Source: Muriicola jejuensis
GTDB lineage: Bacteria; Bacteroidota; Bacteroidia; Flavobacteriales; Flavobacteriaceae
Assembly: GCF_010671595.1 (NCBI RefSeq)
Contig: NZ_JAABOP010000001.1
Location: 310,001 to 374,000, forward strand
Direction: 5' to 3'
DNA length: 64,000 nt
This document shows positions 51,264-58,603 of this stretch, in pieces. Made by a program: the position numbers and the translations under genes. Under the pieces are notes generated by a model that ran no database searches, had not been told where the DNA came from, and was given only the letters and a program-made list of their open reading frames with translations. Position 1 is the first letter of the stretch. Each line of letters begins with the position of its first letter.

Positions 51264-52451
51264 TTAATCTAAAATCTTGGTAACCTGTCCGGCTCCTACA
51301 GTCCTACCACCTTCTCGGATCGCGAAACGCAGACCGACGTTAAGGGCGATTGGCTGAAGCAGGTCGACAGTGATCGTAAGGTTGTCACCAGGCATTACCA
51401 TCTCAACTCCGCTAGGCAGGTTGATGGTTCCGGTAACGTCTGTGGTCCTTACGTAGAACTGCGGACGATAGTTGTTGTGGAATGGGGTGTGACGCCCACC
51501 TTCTTCTTTTTTCAGGATATAGACCTCAGCCTCAAATTTGGCGTGTGGTTTTACAGAACCTGGCTTGCAGATAACCATACCTCTCTTGATATCGGATTTC
51601 TCAATACCCCTGAGGAGGATACCCACGTTGTCTCCGGCTTCACCCCTGTCGAGGATCTTGCGGAACATCTCAACTCCGGTAATGGTAGAAGTCAGTTTTT
51701 CTGCTCCCATCCCGATGATCTCCACTGGGTCACCAGTATTGGCTACACCTGTTTCGATACGACCTGTGGCAACAGTACCACGACCGGTGATGGTGAATAC
51801 GTCTTCAACTGGCATCAGGAAAGGCTTATCCACATCCCTTTCTGGTAATTCGATCCAGGTATCAACAGCATCCATCAACTTCATAACGGTGTCTACCCAC
51901 TTCTGCTCACCATTCAGAGCACCCAGGGCAGAACCAGCGATAACAGGTCCGTTGTCACCATCGTACTCATAGAACGTAAGAAGTTCCCTTACTTCCATCT
52001 CAACGAGTTCCAGAAGTTCCTCATCGTCTACCATATCCACCTTGTTCAGGAAGACAACGATACGAGGAATACCTACCTGGCGTCCGAGGAGGATGTGCTC
52101 ACGGGTTTGTGGCATAGGTCCGTCTGTTGCAGCAACCACGAGGATGGCTCCATCCATCTGTGCAGCACCTGTAACCATGTTCTTCACGTAGTCAGCGTGA
52201 CCAGGACAGTCAACGTGCGCATAGTGACGGCTGGCAGTCTGGTACTCTACGTGAGACGTGTTGATAGTAATACCCCTTTCTTTTTCTTCAGGTGCATTAT
52301 CGATAGAATCGAAGCTCCTTACTTCGGAGAGACCTGCATTGGCCAATACAGTAGTAATAGCTGCAGTCAATGTAGTTTTACCGTGATCTACGTGTCCAAT
52401 AGTACCTATATTCAAGTGCGGTTTGGAACGGTTAAAGGTTTCCTTTGCCAT
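51264..52451 (-). CDS. tuf: Elongation factor Tu
   Basis: The 395-aa GTPase delivers aminoacyl-tRNA to the ribosome. All motifs are present: G1 GHVDHGKT, G2 [13 protein letters not shown]3 DCPGHADY, G4 NKVDMVDD and a GSALGAL G5 loop. The two C-terminal beta-barrel domains are intact ([26 protein letters not shown]). It sits between tRNA-Thr(GGT) and tRNA-Trp, so the tRNA genes and tuf are probably cut from one precursor transcript. Confidence 0.98.
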   Translation of the reverse strand: MAKETFNRSKPHLNIGTIGHVDHGKTTLTAAITTVLANAGLSEVRSFDSIDNAPEEKERGITINTSHVEYQTASRHYAHVDCPGHADYVKNMVTGAAQMDGAILVVAATDGPMPQTREHILLGRQVGIPRIVVFLNKVDMVDDEELLELVEMEVRELLTFYEYDGDNGPVIAGSALGALNGEQKWVDTVMKLMDAVDTWIELPERDVDKPFLMPVEDVFTITGRGTVATGRIETGVANTGDPVEIIGMGAEKLTSTITGVEMFRKILDRGEAGDNVGILLRGIEKSDIKRGMVICKPGSVKPHAKFEAEVYILKKEEGGRHTPFHNNYRPQFYVRTTDVTGTINLPSGVEMVMPGDNLTITVDLLQPIALNVGLRFAIREGGRTVGAGQVTKILD

Positions 52452-52505
52452 TTTTGTGAATTTTAATCTTAGTTTATATTAGTGTCCAAATTTTTCTTAT
52501 CGCTG

Positions 52506-52577
52506 AGCCAACGACGGGAATTGAACCCGTGACCTCTTCCTTACCAAGGAAACGCTCTACCCCTGAGCTACGTCGGC
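52506..52577 (-). tRNA. tRNA-Thr (anticodon GGT)
   Basis: The 72-nt cloverleaf has acceptor GCCGACG/CGTTGGC (one G-T pair) and anticodon loop TTGGTAA between TTTCC and GGAAG. The T arm CGGGTTCAATTCCCG region is intact. The 3' CCA is not encoded. Confidence 0.94.
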
Positions 52578-52668
52578 ATTTTGGGTTTGAGTTCATGTCC
52601 GGGGGTATCTATGACCACACCCCGTGTAACCATCACCCCAAACAGCAAACGTTCACTCAAAGTTTTAG

Positions 52669-52741
52669 AGCGGGAGACCGGGTTCGAACCGGCGACATTC
52701 AGCTTGGAAGGCTGACGCTCTACCAACTGAGCTACTCCCGC
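52669..52741 (-). tRNA. tRNA-Gly (anticodon TCC)
   Basis: The 73-nt cloverleaf has a perfect acceptor stem GCGGGAG/CTCCCGC and anticodon loop CTTCCAA between CAGC and GCTG. The T arm contains GGTTCGAACC. The 3' CCA is not encoded. Confidence 0.95.
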
Positions 52742-53086
52742 ATTAATTTTGGTATTCAATATGTCAGGTAAGGCAATCCCCTCTTTGGTTTCCCGCTCAA
52801 GGCAGGATTACCTCTCTTCGTTCGGTGATCCTGAACCGGGGGTCCAGGATCAAAGATTTTTTCTCGTGTTCTTACGAAAGCGAGCTTTCGACGCCCACAT
52901 TTCCTTTTCAATGAACCTTCCAAATCAAGAGGATTACCTCTCTCCGTTCGGTGATCCTGAACCGGGGGTCCAGGATGGATTACCTCTCTCCGTTCGGTGA
53001 TCCTGAACCGGGGGTCCAGGATCAAAGATTTTTTCTCGTGGCCTTTCAAAAGCCAGCTTTTGACGCCCACTTTGAAAAAATCTTTG
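52742..53086. other. Spacer between tRNA-Gly and tRNA-Tyr (345 bp)
   Basis: This is long for a tRNA-cluster spacer. Most of it (52805-53070) is the hairpin-rich repeat family described separately. The remaining ~60 bp at 52742-52804 and ~16 bp at 53071-53086 show nothing I can name. Short open frames crossing it only reflect the repeats. Confidence 0.7.
52805..53070. repeat. Three copies of a 46-bp hairpin element with a longer partly repeated unit
   Basis: Copies lie at 52805-52850, 52931-52976 and 52977-53022; the last two are directly adjacent. Each holds ATCCTGAACC-GGG-GGTCCAGGAT, a 10-bp stem with one mismatch. Copies 1 and 3 continue into a shared CAAAGATTTTTTCTCGTG and a second hairpin. 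That second stem is CGAAAGC-GA-GCTTTCG in copy 1 and TCAAAAGC-CA-GCTTTTGA in copy 3, so paired changes keep it folded. Confidence 0.85.
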
Positions 53087-53169
53087 TGGGGAGAGCAGGA
53101 TTCGAACCTGCGAAGGTAAAAACCAACAGATTTACAGTCTGTCCTCGTTGGCCGCTTGAGTATCTCCCC
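53087..53169 (-). tRNA. tRNA-Tyr (anticodon GTA)
   Basis: The 83-nt type II tRNA has a long variable arm, acceptor GGGGAGA/TCTCCCC and anticodon loop CTGTAAA between ACAGA and TCTGT. The T arm is GCAGGTTCGAATCCTGC. The discriminator is A; the 3' CCA is not encoded. Confidence 0.95.
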
Positions 53170-53196
53170 GAACCTTTAACTTTTCAAGAACTTTCG

Positions 53197-53270
53197 AGCC
53201 GATGGAGGGACTCGAACCCACGACCCCGAGATTACAAATCACGTGCTCTAGCCAGCTGAGCTACATCGGC
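53197..53270 (-). tRNA. tRNA-Thr (anticodon TGT)
   Basis: The 74-nt cloverleaf has acceptor GCCGATG/CATCGGC on the plus reading and anticodon loop TTTGTAA between CGTGA and TCTCG, with one T-T mismatch in the stem. The T arm is GTGGGTTCGAGTCCC. It is the first tRNA of the cluster after the promoter at 53320-53348. Confidence 0.93.
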
Positions 53271-53296
53271 TTTGACCGCTTTTTCAAGCACAAAAA

Positions 53297-53318
53297 AGTC
53301 CGCTATTTCTAACGGACT
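53297..53318 (-). terminator. Terminator of the xerC-hpf transcript
   Basis: AGTCCG and CGGACT form a 6-bp stem around a 10-nt loop, followed on the minus strand by TTTTT. It lies 38 bp after the hpf stop codon and overlaps the predicted start of tRNA-operon transcription. Confidence 0.75.
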
Positions 53319-53319
53319 G

Positions 53320-53348
53320 CAAATGTAGATATTTTTTATTTTAAACAA
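53320..53348 (-). promoter_or_regulatory. Promoter of the tRNA-tuf-secE-nusG-rpl-rpo gene cluster
   Basis: The minus strand has TTG (53348-53346), an 18-nt AT-rich spacer and TACATTTG (53327-53320). This is a full match to the Bacteroidetes consensus. The predicted start is near 53313, about 43 nt ahead of tRNA-Thr(TGT). The AT-rich spacer suits a strong promoter. Confidence 0.7.
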
Positions 53349-53355
53349 AACTATT

Positions 53356-53673
53356 TCACAAAAATTTTAAAGCCACTGAACCCCTTGGTTTCCTTTTCTT
53401 GCTGACTAATTTTCTTTCCAGAGAATCACAGGCAGAATCAACGGCTTCCTCGAATGATTTGCATTGTTTTTTAACGATGAATACATCGCCCGGAACATGC
53501 ACCTTGATCTCTACGATCTTATTCTCTTTAGCACTCGTATTCTCCACTTTTAAATACACATCTGAATTGACGATCCTGTCGTAAAACAGTTCCAGCTTAT
53601 CCAGACGTTTCTGTATGAACTCTATCAGCTTGATATCGGCAGTGAAGTTCACAGATTGCGTATGTACTTTCAT
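53356..53673 (-). CDS. hpf: Short-form ribosome hibernation-promoting factor (HPF/RaiA family)
   Basis: The 105-aa protein begins MKVHTQSVNFTADIKLIEFI at the ATG at 53673; the eleven codons before it lack family similarity. It has the beta-alpha-beta-beta-beta-alpha pattern of HPF (LIEFIQKRLDKLELFYDRIV, VEIKVHVPGDVFIVKKQCKS, FEEAVDSACDSLERKLVSKK). It should bind the 30S subunit in stationary phase. It lacks the long-form C-terminal dimerisation domain. It follows xerC by 45 bp and precedes a terminator. Confidence 0.92.
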   Translation of the reverse strand: MKVHTQSVNFTADIKLIEFIQKRLDKLELFYDRIVNSDVYLKVENTSAKENKIVEIKVHVPGDVFIVKKQCKSFEEAVDSACDSLERKLVSKKRKPRGSVALKFL

Positions 53674-53718
53674 TGGCAAACTTTTTAGGGTTAAACAAAA
53701 CTTCAAAAGGGATATTTT

Positions 53719-54609
53719 TTACTTCCTGTTCCTGGGATGAGCCCTGGAATGAACCTTTTTGAGTTCGGCTATGCTGTTGTGTGTATAGACCTGTGTAGAA
53801 GCCAAACTCGAGTGCCCCAGGAGTTCCTTTACCGAGTTCAGATCTGCTCCCTGGCTCAGCATGTGAGTCGCGAAGGTATGTCTCAGAATATGCGGACTCT
53901 TTTTGACCTTAGAGGACACCTTACTAAAATATCCATTTATAATCCTATAAACAAGAGTTTCATATATTTTATTACCTCGGGAGGTCAAAAAAACTGCCTT
54001 TGTCTCACCGGCCCCTGTTTGTTCATCCCGCAGGGTAAGATAGGCCTCAAAGAGGTGGACCATACCTGCCAGCAGGGGGATGATCCTCTCTTTATTTCGT
54101 TTTCCCAAAACCTTTATGGTGCGGTTAGGCAGGTCGAGGTCGGCCATCTCCAGGTTGATCAGTTCGGACCGGCGGATCCCGGTGGCGTAGAACAATTCTA
54201 TGATGAGCCTGTCGCGAAGCCCTTCGAAGTTGTCCTCAAATGAAATGCTGTTCAGCAACTCGTTCATCTCTGCCTGCGAAAAGGGGATCTCTACCTTCTT
54301 GGGGGTTTTCAGCGCCTTATGCCGGGCAAGCGGATTTGCAGGGATGTCCCCTACTTTGAGAAGGAATTTGTAATAGGACTTCAGGGCGGTCACCTTACGG
54401 TTCACACTGCGGTTGCTGATACCCTGTTCCACAAGGTCCACGATCCACTCCCTGATCTCCCCGTAGTTGGCCTGATCGATCCCAGTGTCTCCCCCCCTAG
54501 ACAGGTGAAAGTCCCTGAATTCTTCCAAATCCTTTCTGTAGGCCTTTACCGTATGGGGTGAATATTTCTTCTCCAGAGACAGGTAGGAAATAAACGCATC
54601 GAAGCCCAT
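53719..54609 (-). CDS. xerC: Tyrosine recombinase XerC/XerD, chromosome dimer resolution
   Basis: The 296-aa protein has an N-terminal SAM-like DNA-binding domain (FDAFISYLSLEKKYSPHTVK) and a catalytic domain with R (ATGIRRSELINLEM), K (LGKRNKERIIPLL), HxxR (PHILRHTFATHML), H (ELLGHSSLAS) and Tyr (TQVYTHNSI). The length and motifs match the housekeeping Xer recombinases rather than an integrase of a mobile element, as does the setting between rpsU and hpf. No dif-like site was recognised in the window. A -7-like element sits directly before the start. Confidence 0.93.
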   Translation of the reverse strand: MGFDAFISYLSLEKKYSPHTVKAYRKDLEEFRDFHLSRGGDTGIDQANYGEIREWIVDLVEQGISNRSVNRKVTALKSYYKFLLKVGDIPANPLARHKALKTPKKVEIPFSQAEMNELLNSISFEDNFEGLRDRLIIELFYATGIRRSELINLEMADLDLPNRTIKVLGKRNKERIIPLLAGMVHLFEAYLTLRDEQTGAGETKAVFLTSRGNKIYETLVYRIINGYFSKVSSKVKKSPHILRHTFATHMLSQGADLNSVKELLGHSSLASTQVYTHNSIAELKKVHSRAHPRNRK

Positions 54610-54613
54610 ATCT

Positions 54614-54647
54614 CAAAGATACAAAAGCCAGCCTGAGTTGAGGTCAA
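54614..54647 (-). promoter_or_regulatory. Promoter-like site of xerC-hpf
   Basis: On the minus strand TTG (54647-54645), a 23-nt spacer and TATCTTTG (54621-54614) fit the consensus at the upper spacing limit. Transcription would start at about 54607-54609, giving a leaderless xerC mRNA. The -33 triplet abuts the T tract of the rpsU terminator. Confidence 0.45.
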
Positions 54648-54653
54648 AAAAAA

Positions 54654-54671
54654 ATCCCGCTATTGCGGGAT
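54654..54671 (-). terminator. Terminator of rpsU
   Basis: ATCCCGC-TATT-GCGGGAT is a perfect 7-bp stem, followed on the minus strand by eight T residues. This is the clearest intrinsic terminator in the window. It ends the rpsU transcript 23 bp after the stop codon. Confidence 0.92.
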
Positions 54672-54693
54672 TTCTATTGAGTGATTTCTGAGT

Positions 54694-54888
54694 TTACATC
54701 TCCTCTTTATCGCGGAGACCTTGAATGTATTGTGCTTTCTGAATCTGCTGTCTGCGCTCTACAGAAGGTTTTGTGAATTGCTGACGCTTCCTCAATTGCC
54801 TCATCGTGCCTGTCCTGTCGAACTTGCGCTTAAAACGCTTCAGCGCTCGGTCTATGTTCTCTCCTTCTTTTACTGGTATAATTAACAT
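54694..54888 (-). CDS. rpsU: 30S ribosomal protein bS21
   Basis: The 64-aa basic protein (MLIIPVKEGENIDRALKRFK) has the bS21 core RFKRKFDRTGTMRQLRKRQQ. In Flavobacteriia, bS21 together with bS18 and bS6 hides the anti-Shine-Dalgarno end of 16S rRNA, which explains why most genes here lack an SD. This gene has a strong SD at 54897-54905, its own promoter and its own terminator, so it is a one-gene unit suited to autoregulation. Confidence 0.97.
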   Translation of the reverse strand: MLIIPVKEGENIDRALKRFKRKFDRTGTMRQLRKRQQFTKPSVERRQQIQKAQYIQGLRDKEEM

Positions 54889-54896
54889 GGGCTACA

Positions 54897-54905
54897 ACCT
54901 CCTTT
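54897..54905 (-). promoter_or_regulatory. Extended Shine-Dalgarno of rpsU
   Basis: The minus strand reads AAAGGAGGT, 8 nt before the ATG at 54888. It would pair over 8-9 bases with the 16S rRNA tail. I saw no comparable SD before the other genes I checked here (for example tuf and rplL). The arrangement fits the reported SD-dependent feedback control of rpsU by bS21-deficient ribosomes. Confidence 0.85.
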
Positions 54906-54923
54906 CTTTTGGGATTCGGGTCG

Positions 54924-54955
54924 CAAAGATAAAACGAAATAGGGAAAAGAAACAA
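54924..54955 (-). promoter_or_regulatory. Promoter of rpsU
   Basis: TTG (54955-54953), a 21-nt spacer and TATCTTTG (54931-54924) on the minus strand fit the consensus. The predicted leader is about 29 nt and includes the SD. The -33 triplet falls within the last codons or just beyond the acyl-CoA dehydrogenase stop (54958). Confidence 0.6.
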
Positions 54956-54957
54956 AC

Positions 54958-56106
54958 TTATTTCAAAATATTCTTTGCGATGACCACTTTCTGTATCTCG
55001 GTAGTGCCTTCCCCTATGGTACACAGTTTTGCATCCCTGTAGAATTTCTCCACCGGGAAGTCCTTGGTATACCCGTAACCCCCGTGGATCTGGACGGCCT
55101 CGTTGGCCACCCTGACACACGTCTCGGAGGCGTACATTTTAGACATGGCACTCAATTTGGTCATTTTCCTCCCCTGGTTCTTCAGGAAGGCGGCCTTGTG
55201 CAATAACAGTTCCGAGGCCTCTATTTCCGTGGCCATATCGGCCAGCTTGAAGGATATTCCCTGGAAAGAGCTGATGGGTTTCCCGAATTGTACCCTTTCC
55301 TTGGAGTATTTCAGAGCAGCTTCGTAAGCCCCTTTGGCGATACCCAGGGAAAGTGCCCCAATGGAGATTCTTCCCCCGTCCAGGATCTTCATGGACTGAA
55401 TGAAACCGTCTCCGATCTCCCCTAACCTGTTCTCATCCGGGATGCGGCAATTGTCAAAGACAAGTTCAGCCGTTTCACTGGCGCGCATCCCAAGCTTATC
55501 CTCTTTCTTTCCACTGCTAAAGCCTTTGGTACCTTTCTCTATAGCGAAGGCTGTCATACCGTGGCTGTCTCCTTTCTCTCCCGTACGGGCAATGACCACG
55601 GCTATATCCCCGCTTTTTCCGTGTGTGATGAAGTTCTTGGCACCGTTGAGGATCCAGTCGTCTCCCTCCCTGATCGCAGTGGTATTCATCCCGCCTGCAT
55701 CGGAACCGGTGTTGTGCTCGGTCAGGCCCCAGGCGCCTATCCATTCTCCAGAGGCGAGCTTTGGAATCCAGCGGTCTTTTTGTTCCGTATTCCCGAAGGA
55801 AAGGATATGGTTTGTGCAAAGTGAATTATGGGCGGCAATGGAAAGGCCTATAGAGGGATCAACCTTGGAGATCTCCTCTATAATAGCGATGTACTCGTGG
55901 TATCCCAGTCCAGAGCCTCCGAGGCTTTCAGGCACCAGAATGCCCATAAATCCCATCCTGCCGGCCTTTTTGAACACCTCCACAGGAAATTCCTGGGTCT
56001 CATCCCATTGCATCACATAGGGCCTGATATGCTGCTCTGCAAATTGCCTGGCCGATTCGGCGACCATACGCTGCGTTTCCGAGTAATCAAACCCAAATTC
56101 AGTCAT
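54958..56106 (-). CDS. Acyl-CoA dehydrogenase, short/medium-chain family
   Basis: The protein is 382 aa from the ATG at 56106 (MTEFGFDYSETQRMVAESAR), the normal family length; the ATG at 56121 is the main alternative. FAD and substrate signatures are GAWGLTEHNTGSDAGGMNTT and ILNGAKNFITHGKSGDIAVV. The C-terminal EAVQIHGGYGYTKDFPVEKF and the candidate catalytic Glu in IGEGTTEIQKVVIAKNIL are present. It catalyses alpha-beta dehydrogenation of acyl-CoA in beta-oxidation or branched-chain amino acid breakdown; chain specificity cannot be read by eye. Its upstream extension overlaps the HhH protein gene and is not used. Confidence 0.92.
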   Translation of the reverse strand: MTEFGFDYSETQRMVAESARQFAEQHIRPYVMQWDETQEFPVEVFKKAGRMGFMGILVPESLGGSGLGYHEYIAIIEEISKVDPSIGLSIAAHNSLCTNHILSFGNTEQKDRWIPKLASGEWIGAWGLTEHNTGSDAGGMNTTAIREGDDWILNGAKNFITHGKSGDIAVVIARTGEKGDSHGMTAFAIEKGTKGFSSGKKEDKLGMRASETAELVFDNCRIPDENRLGEIGDGFIQSMKILDGGRISIGALSLGIAKGAYEAALKYSKERVQFGKPISSFQGISFKLADMATEIEASELLLHKAAFLKNQGRKMTKLSAMSKMYASETCVRVANEAVQIHGGYGYTKDFPVEKFYRDAKLCTIGEGTTEIQKVVIAKNILK

Positions 56107-56134
56107 TGTTCCAGTGATCATTCTAGCAATTTTT

Positions 56135-56977
56135 TTACAGGGCCAAATATAGCTTAATTCTGCCAATCCGCTCTGATGGAAAATCTTCAATTTTTGTTAA
56201 TTGTTCGATGGAGTCGAACTTCCCATGCGCATCCCGGTAGGCCACAATTCGGCCTGCGAGCTTCTTTCCGAGATAGACCAGTTCACTCAATTCTTCTACT
56301 CCGGCCGTGTTGAGCGGGATCTTTTTTATCCTCGGTATTTGTTTTACCCTGAACATCTTCAAAGCCTTCCTGCCCACTTCTTCGTCCAGGCCGTATACGT
56401 CGAACAGTTGCTCGTCCAACAGGAAACCCCCGAGTCTGTCCCTGAACCGGACGATTCGGGAAGACAGTACGGGACCTATTCCGGGGATAGACCGGAGATC
56501 TTCCGCCCTGGCCTCATTCAGGTCCATGAAACCTGTAGGAACAGGGACCTTTTTTTCTCCGATTACTTTATCATAGCGGAAATCCGGAAAGGAGAAAGAA
56601 GGAGCAATGGTGTTGAGCAGGCTGTCTGAGATCCCCGTCACGCGACCAAATTCCTCTGCGGAATTCACATACCTTCCATCCTTCCTGAAGGCGTGCAGGC
56701 GGTCTAATTCCTCCGGGGACATTCCCAAAAGATATCCCTTGTAGTCTGAAATGAAATTGGGGTTAAAAGGCCTTTGGTCTTTCTTCTCCCTCCGGTCTCT
56801 GAGGAAAGAACTGTCAGGGAAGATGGCGGACAAACTGTCTGCTGTCATCAATGGCAGGTCGGGATACTTTAGTCCGGAATCATAAAAAAGAAGTACGACC
56901 TGAAACCCTGCCATCAAAATGAGCAGGATCACGATCCCCCTTTTTTCCTGTTTTGTATATCGGAAAGGGGATCTCAT
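56135..56977 (-). CDS. Membrane-anchored helix-hairpin-helix protein, ComEA-like
   Basis: The 280-aa protein has one N-terminal membrane helix (GIVILLILMAGFQVVLLFYD) and an exported region with helix-hairpin-helix units. The clearest are LNEARAEDLRSIPGIGPVLS (then SRIVRFRDRLGG) and LNTAGVEELSELVYLGKKLA (then GRIVAYRDAHGKF). These resemble the DNA-binding ComEA repeat used in DNA uptake. No other competence gene is nearby, and similar proteins occur throughout Flavobacteriia, so the role is uncertain. It ends 14-29 bp before the acyl-CoA dehydrogenase start and begins 12 bp after the AgcS gene. Confidence 0.88.
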   Translation of the reverse strand: MRSPFRYTKQEKRGIVILLILMAGFQVVLLFYDSGLKYPDLPLMTADSLSAIFPDSSFLRDRREKKDQRPFNPNFISDYKGYLLGMSPEELDRLHAFRKDGRYVNSAEEFGRVTGISDSLLNTIAPSFSFPDFRYDKVIGEKKVPVPTGFMDLNEARAEDLRSIPGIGPVLSSRIVRFRDRLGGFLLDEQLFDVYGLDEEVGRKALKMFRVKQIPRIKKIPLNTAGVEELSELVYLGKKLAGRIVAYRDAHGKFDSIEQLTKIEDFPSERIGRIKLYLAL

Positions 56978-56989
56978 AGCATTCTGCTT

Positions 56990-58600
56990 TCAGGTCTTCA
57001 GGGCCCTGATGGCCTCCAGGTATTTTGCCAGTTCCTCCCGAACCTTGGGGAAGAGGAACATCAGGCCCAGCATATTAGGGAACACCAGCGCGAGGACCAT
57101 GGCATCCGAAAAGGCAAAGACAGCGCCCATGGAAGCGGAAGCCCCGATGATCACGAAGGCGATAAACAGCAATTTATACGTCAGGTCTGCAGTTTTACTG
57201 CGGCCGAAGAGAAATTTCCACGACTGAAGGCCGTAATACGACCAGGAGATCATGGTAGAAACCGCAAAGAGAACCACAGCCAGGGTTAATACATAAGGGA
57301 ACCAGGGAAGTACAGACTCAAAGGCAAGGGATGTCAGCGTAACGCCTCCGAGGCTTTCCCCGTTCACGATCACATTTCCGGCACCATCCCCCCCGTATTC
57401 AAAGATGCCTCCGCTGTTGTAGAAGATGATCACAAGTGCGGTCATGGTGCAGATCACTACGGTGTCTATAAATGGTTCCAGCAGGGCCACGATCCCCTCA
57501 CTTGCAGGATACTTGGTCTTCACAGCCGAGTGTGCGATGGCTGCAGAACCCGCACCCGCCTCGTTCGAGAAGACCGCCCGCCTGAAACCGACGATCAGCA
57601 CTCCGAACAGGCCACCGAGACCGGCCTCAGGGGTAAAAGCGCCTTCGAAGATCAGGACAAAAGCGTCATCCACATAGGAAAAATTCGCGAAGATCACCGC
57701 AAAACAGGCGAGGGCATAGATGACCGCCATAAAGGGTACGATCTTTTCCGTGACGGCGGCTATCCGTTTGATGCCGCCTATGATCACGATCCCGACCAGG
57801 ATAGCGAGGACCACCCCAATAATAAATCCGGTAGACCCTCCCTGAAGTCCCATCATCGCGGCAAGCTGCTCGGCAGCCTGGTTAGACTGCACCGCATTCC
57901 CGCCCCCGAAAGAAGCGCCAACACAGAGGACTGAGAACAAAACAGCCAGGACCTTCCCAAGGCCGGTAAAACCCCTTTCGGTCAACCCCCTTGAGAGGTA
58001 ATACATGGGCCCCCCGTATACCGTTCCCTTTTCATCTACGTCCCGGTATTTCACTCCCAGGGTGCATTCTACGAACTTTGTACTCATACTGAGGAGGCCA
58101 CAGACGATCATCCAGAATGTCGCTCCAGGTCCGCCTATGGCGATGGCCAAAGCCACTCCGGCAATGTTCCCCAGGCCAACCGTCCCTGATACCGCCGTGG
58201 CAAGGGCCTGGAAGTGACTCACTTCCCCGTGTTTGCTCTCATCCCGAATGGTATCAGCCAGGTCCCCATCCACAATATTGACCTCGGCCTTCTCCACCCC
58301 ATGGCCTTCGGGTCCTTCAACGGCATCGTATTTGCCGCGGACCACATTGATAGCGAGGGGAAACCGGCGGATATTGACAAAACCAAAATAAAGCGTAAAA
58401 AAGGCTGCACCCAGAACGAGGATGATCACGACCAGCGGTATACCGGTGCCGGGGACCTGCCAGAAGACGATGGATTCCCAGACGGCTGTGATGGGCTCGA
58501 ACCAGGCGTTGATGCGCTCGTCCAGGCCGGGCTCCTCAGTTTGCTGTGAATAGGATAGAACGGGCAGGAGCAGGGCCAGGGGGGCGATCAATTTATGCAT
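56990..58600 (-). CDS. Alanine/glycine:cation symporter, AgcS family
   Basis: The 536-aa protein carries AgcS landmarks: [60 protein letters not shown] and [20 protein letters not shown]. About ten membrane helices follow a leading cleavable-looking signal (PLALLLPVLSYSQQ) and a ~35-aa periplasmic stretch, longer than in classical members. It should import alanine, glycine or a related amino acid with sodium or protons. It lies 3 bp after a second AgcS gene, so they form a tandem transporter pair. Confidence 0.92.
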   Translation of the reverse strand: MHKLIAPLALLLPVLSYSQQTEEPGLDERINAWFEPITAVWESIVFWQVPGTGIPLVVIILVLGAAFFTLYFGFVNIRRFPLAINVVRGKYDAVEGPEGHGVEKAEVNIVDGDLADTIRDESKHGEVSHFQALATAVSGTVGLGNIAGVALAIAIGGPGATFWMIVCGLLSMSTKFVECTLGVKYRDVDEKGTVYGGPMYYLSRGLTERGFTGLGKVLAVLFSVLCVGASFGGGNAVQSNQAAEQLAAMMGLQGGSTGFIIGVVLAILVGIVIIGGIKRIAAVTEKIVPFMAVIYALACFAVIFANFSYVDDAFVLIFEGAFTPEAGLGGLFGVLIVGFRRAVFSNEAGAGSAAIAHSAVKTKYPASEGIVALLEPFIDTVVICTMTALVIIFYNSGGIFEYGGDGAGNVIVNGESLGGVTLTSLAFESVLPWFPYVLTLAVVLFAVSTMISWSYYGLQSWKFLFGRSKTADLTYKLLFIAFVIIGASASMGAVFAFSDAMVLALVFPNMLGLMFLFPKVREELAKYLEAIRALKT

Positions 58601-58603
58601 CAG

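Noticed and set aside
53719-54609. Integrase of a mobile element beside a tRNA cluster
   Set aside because: Length, motifs and the conserved rpsU-xerC-hpf setting fit the housekeeping Xer recombinase. No cargo or attachment repeats flank the tRNAs.
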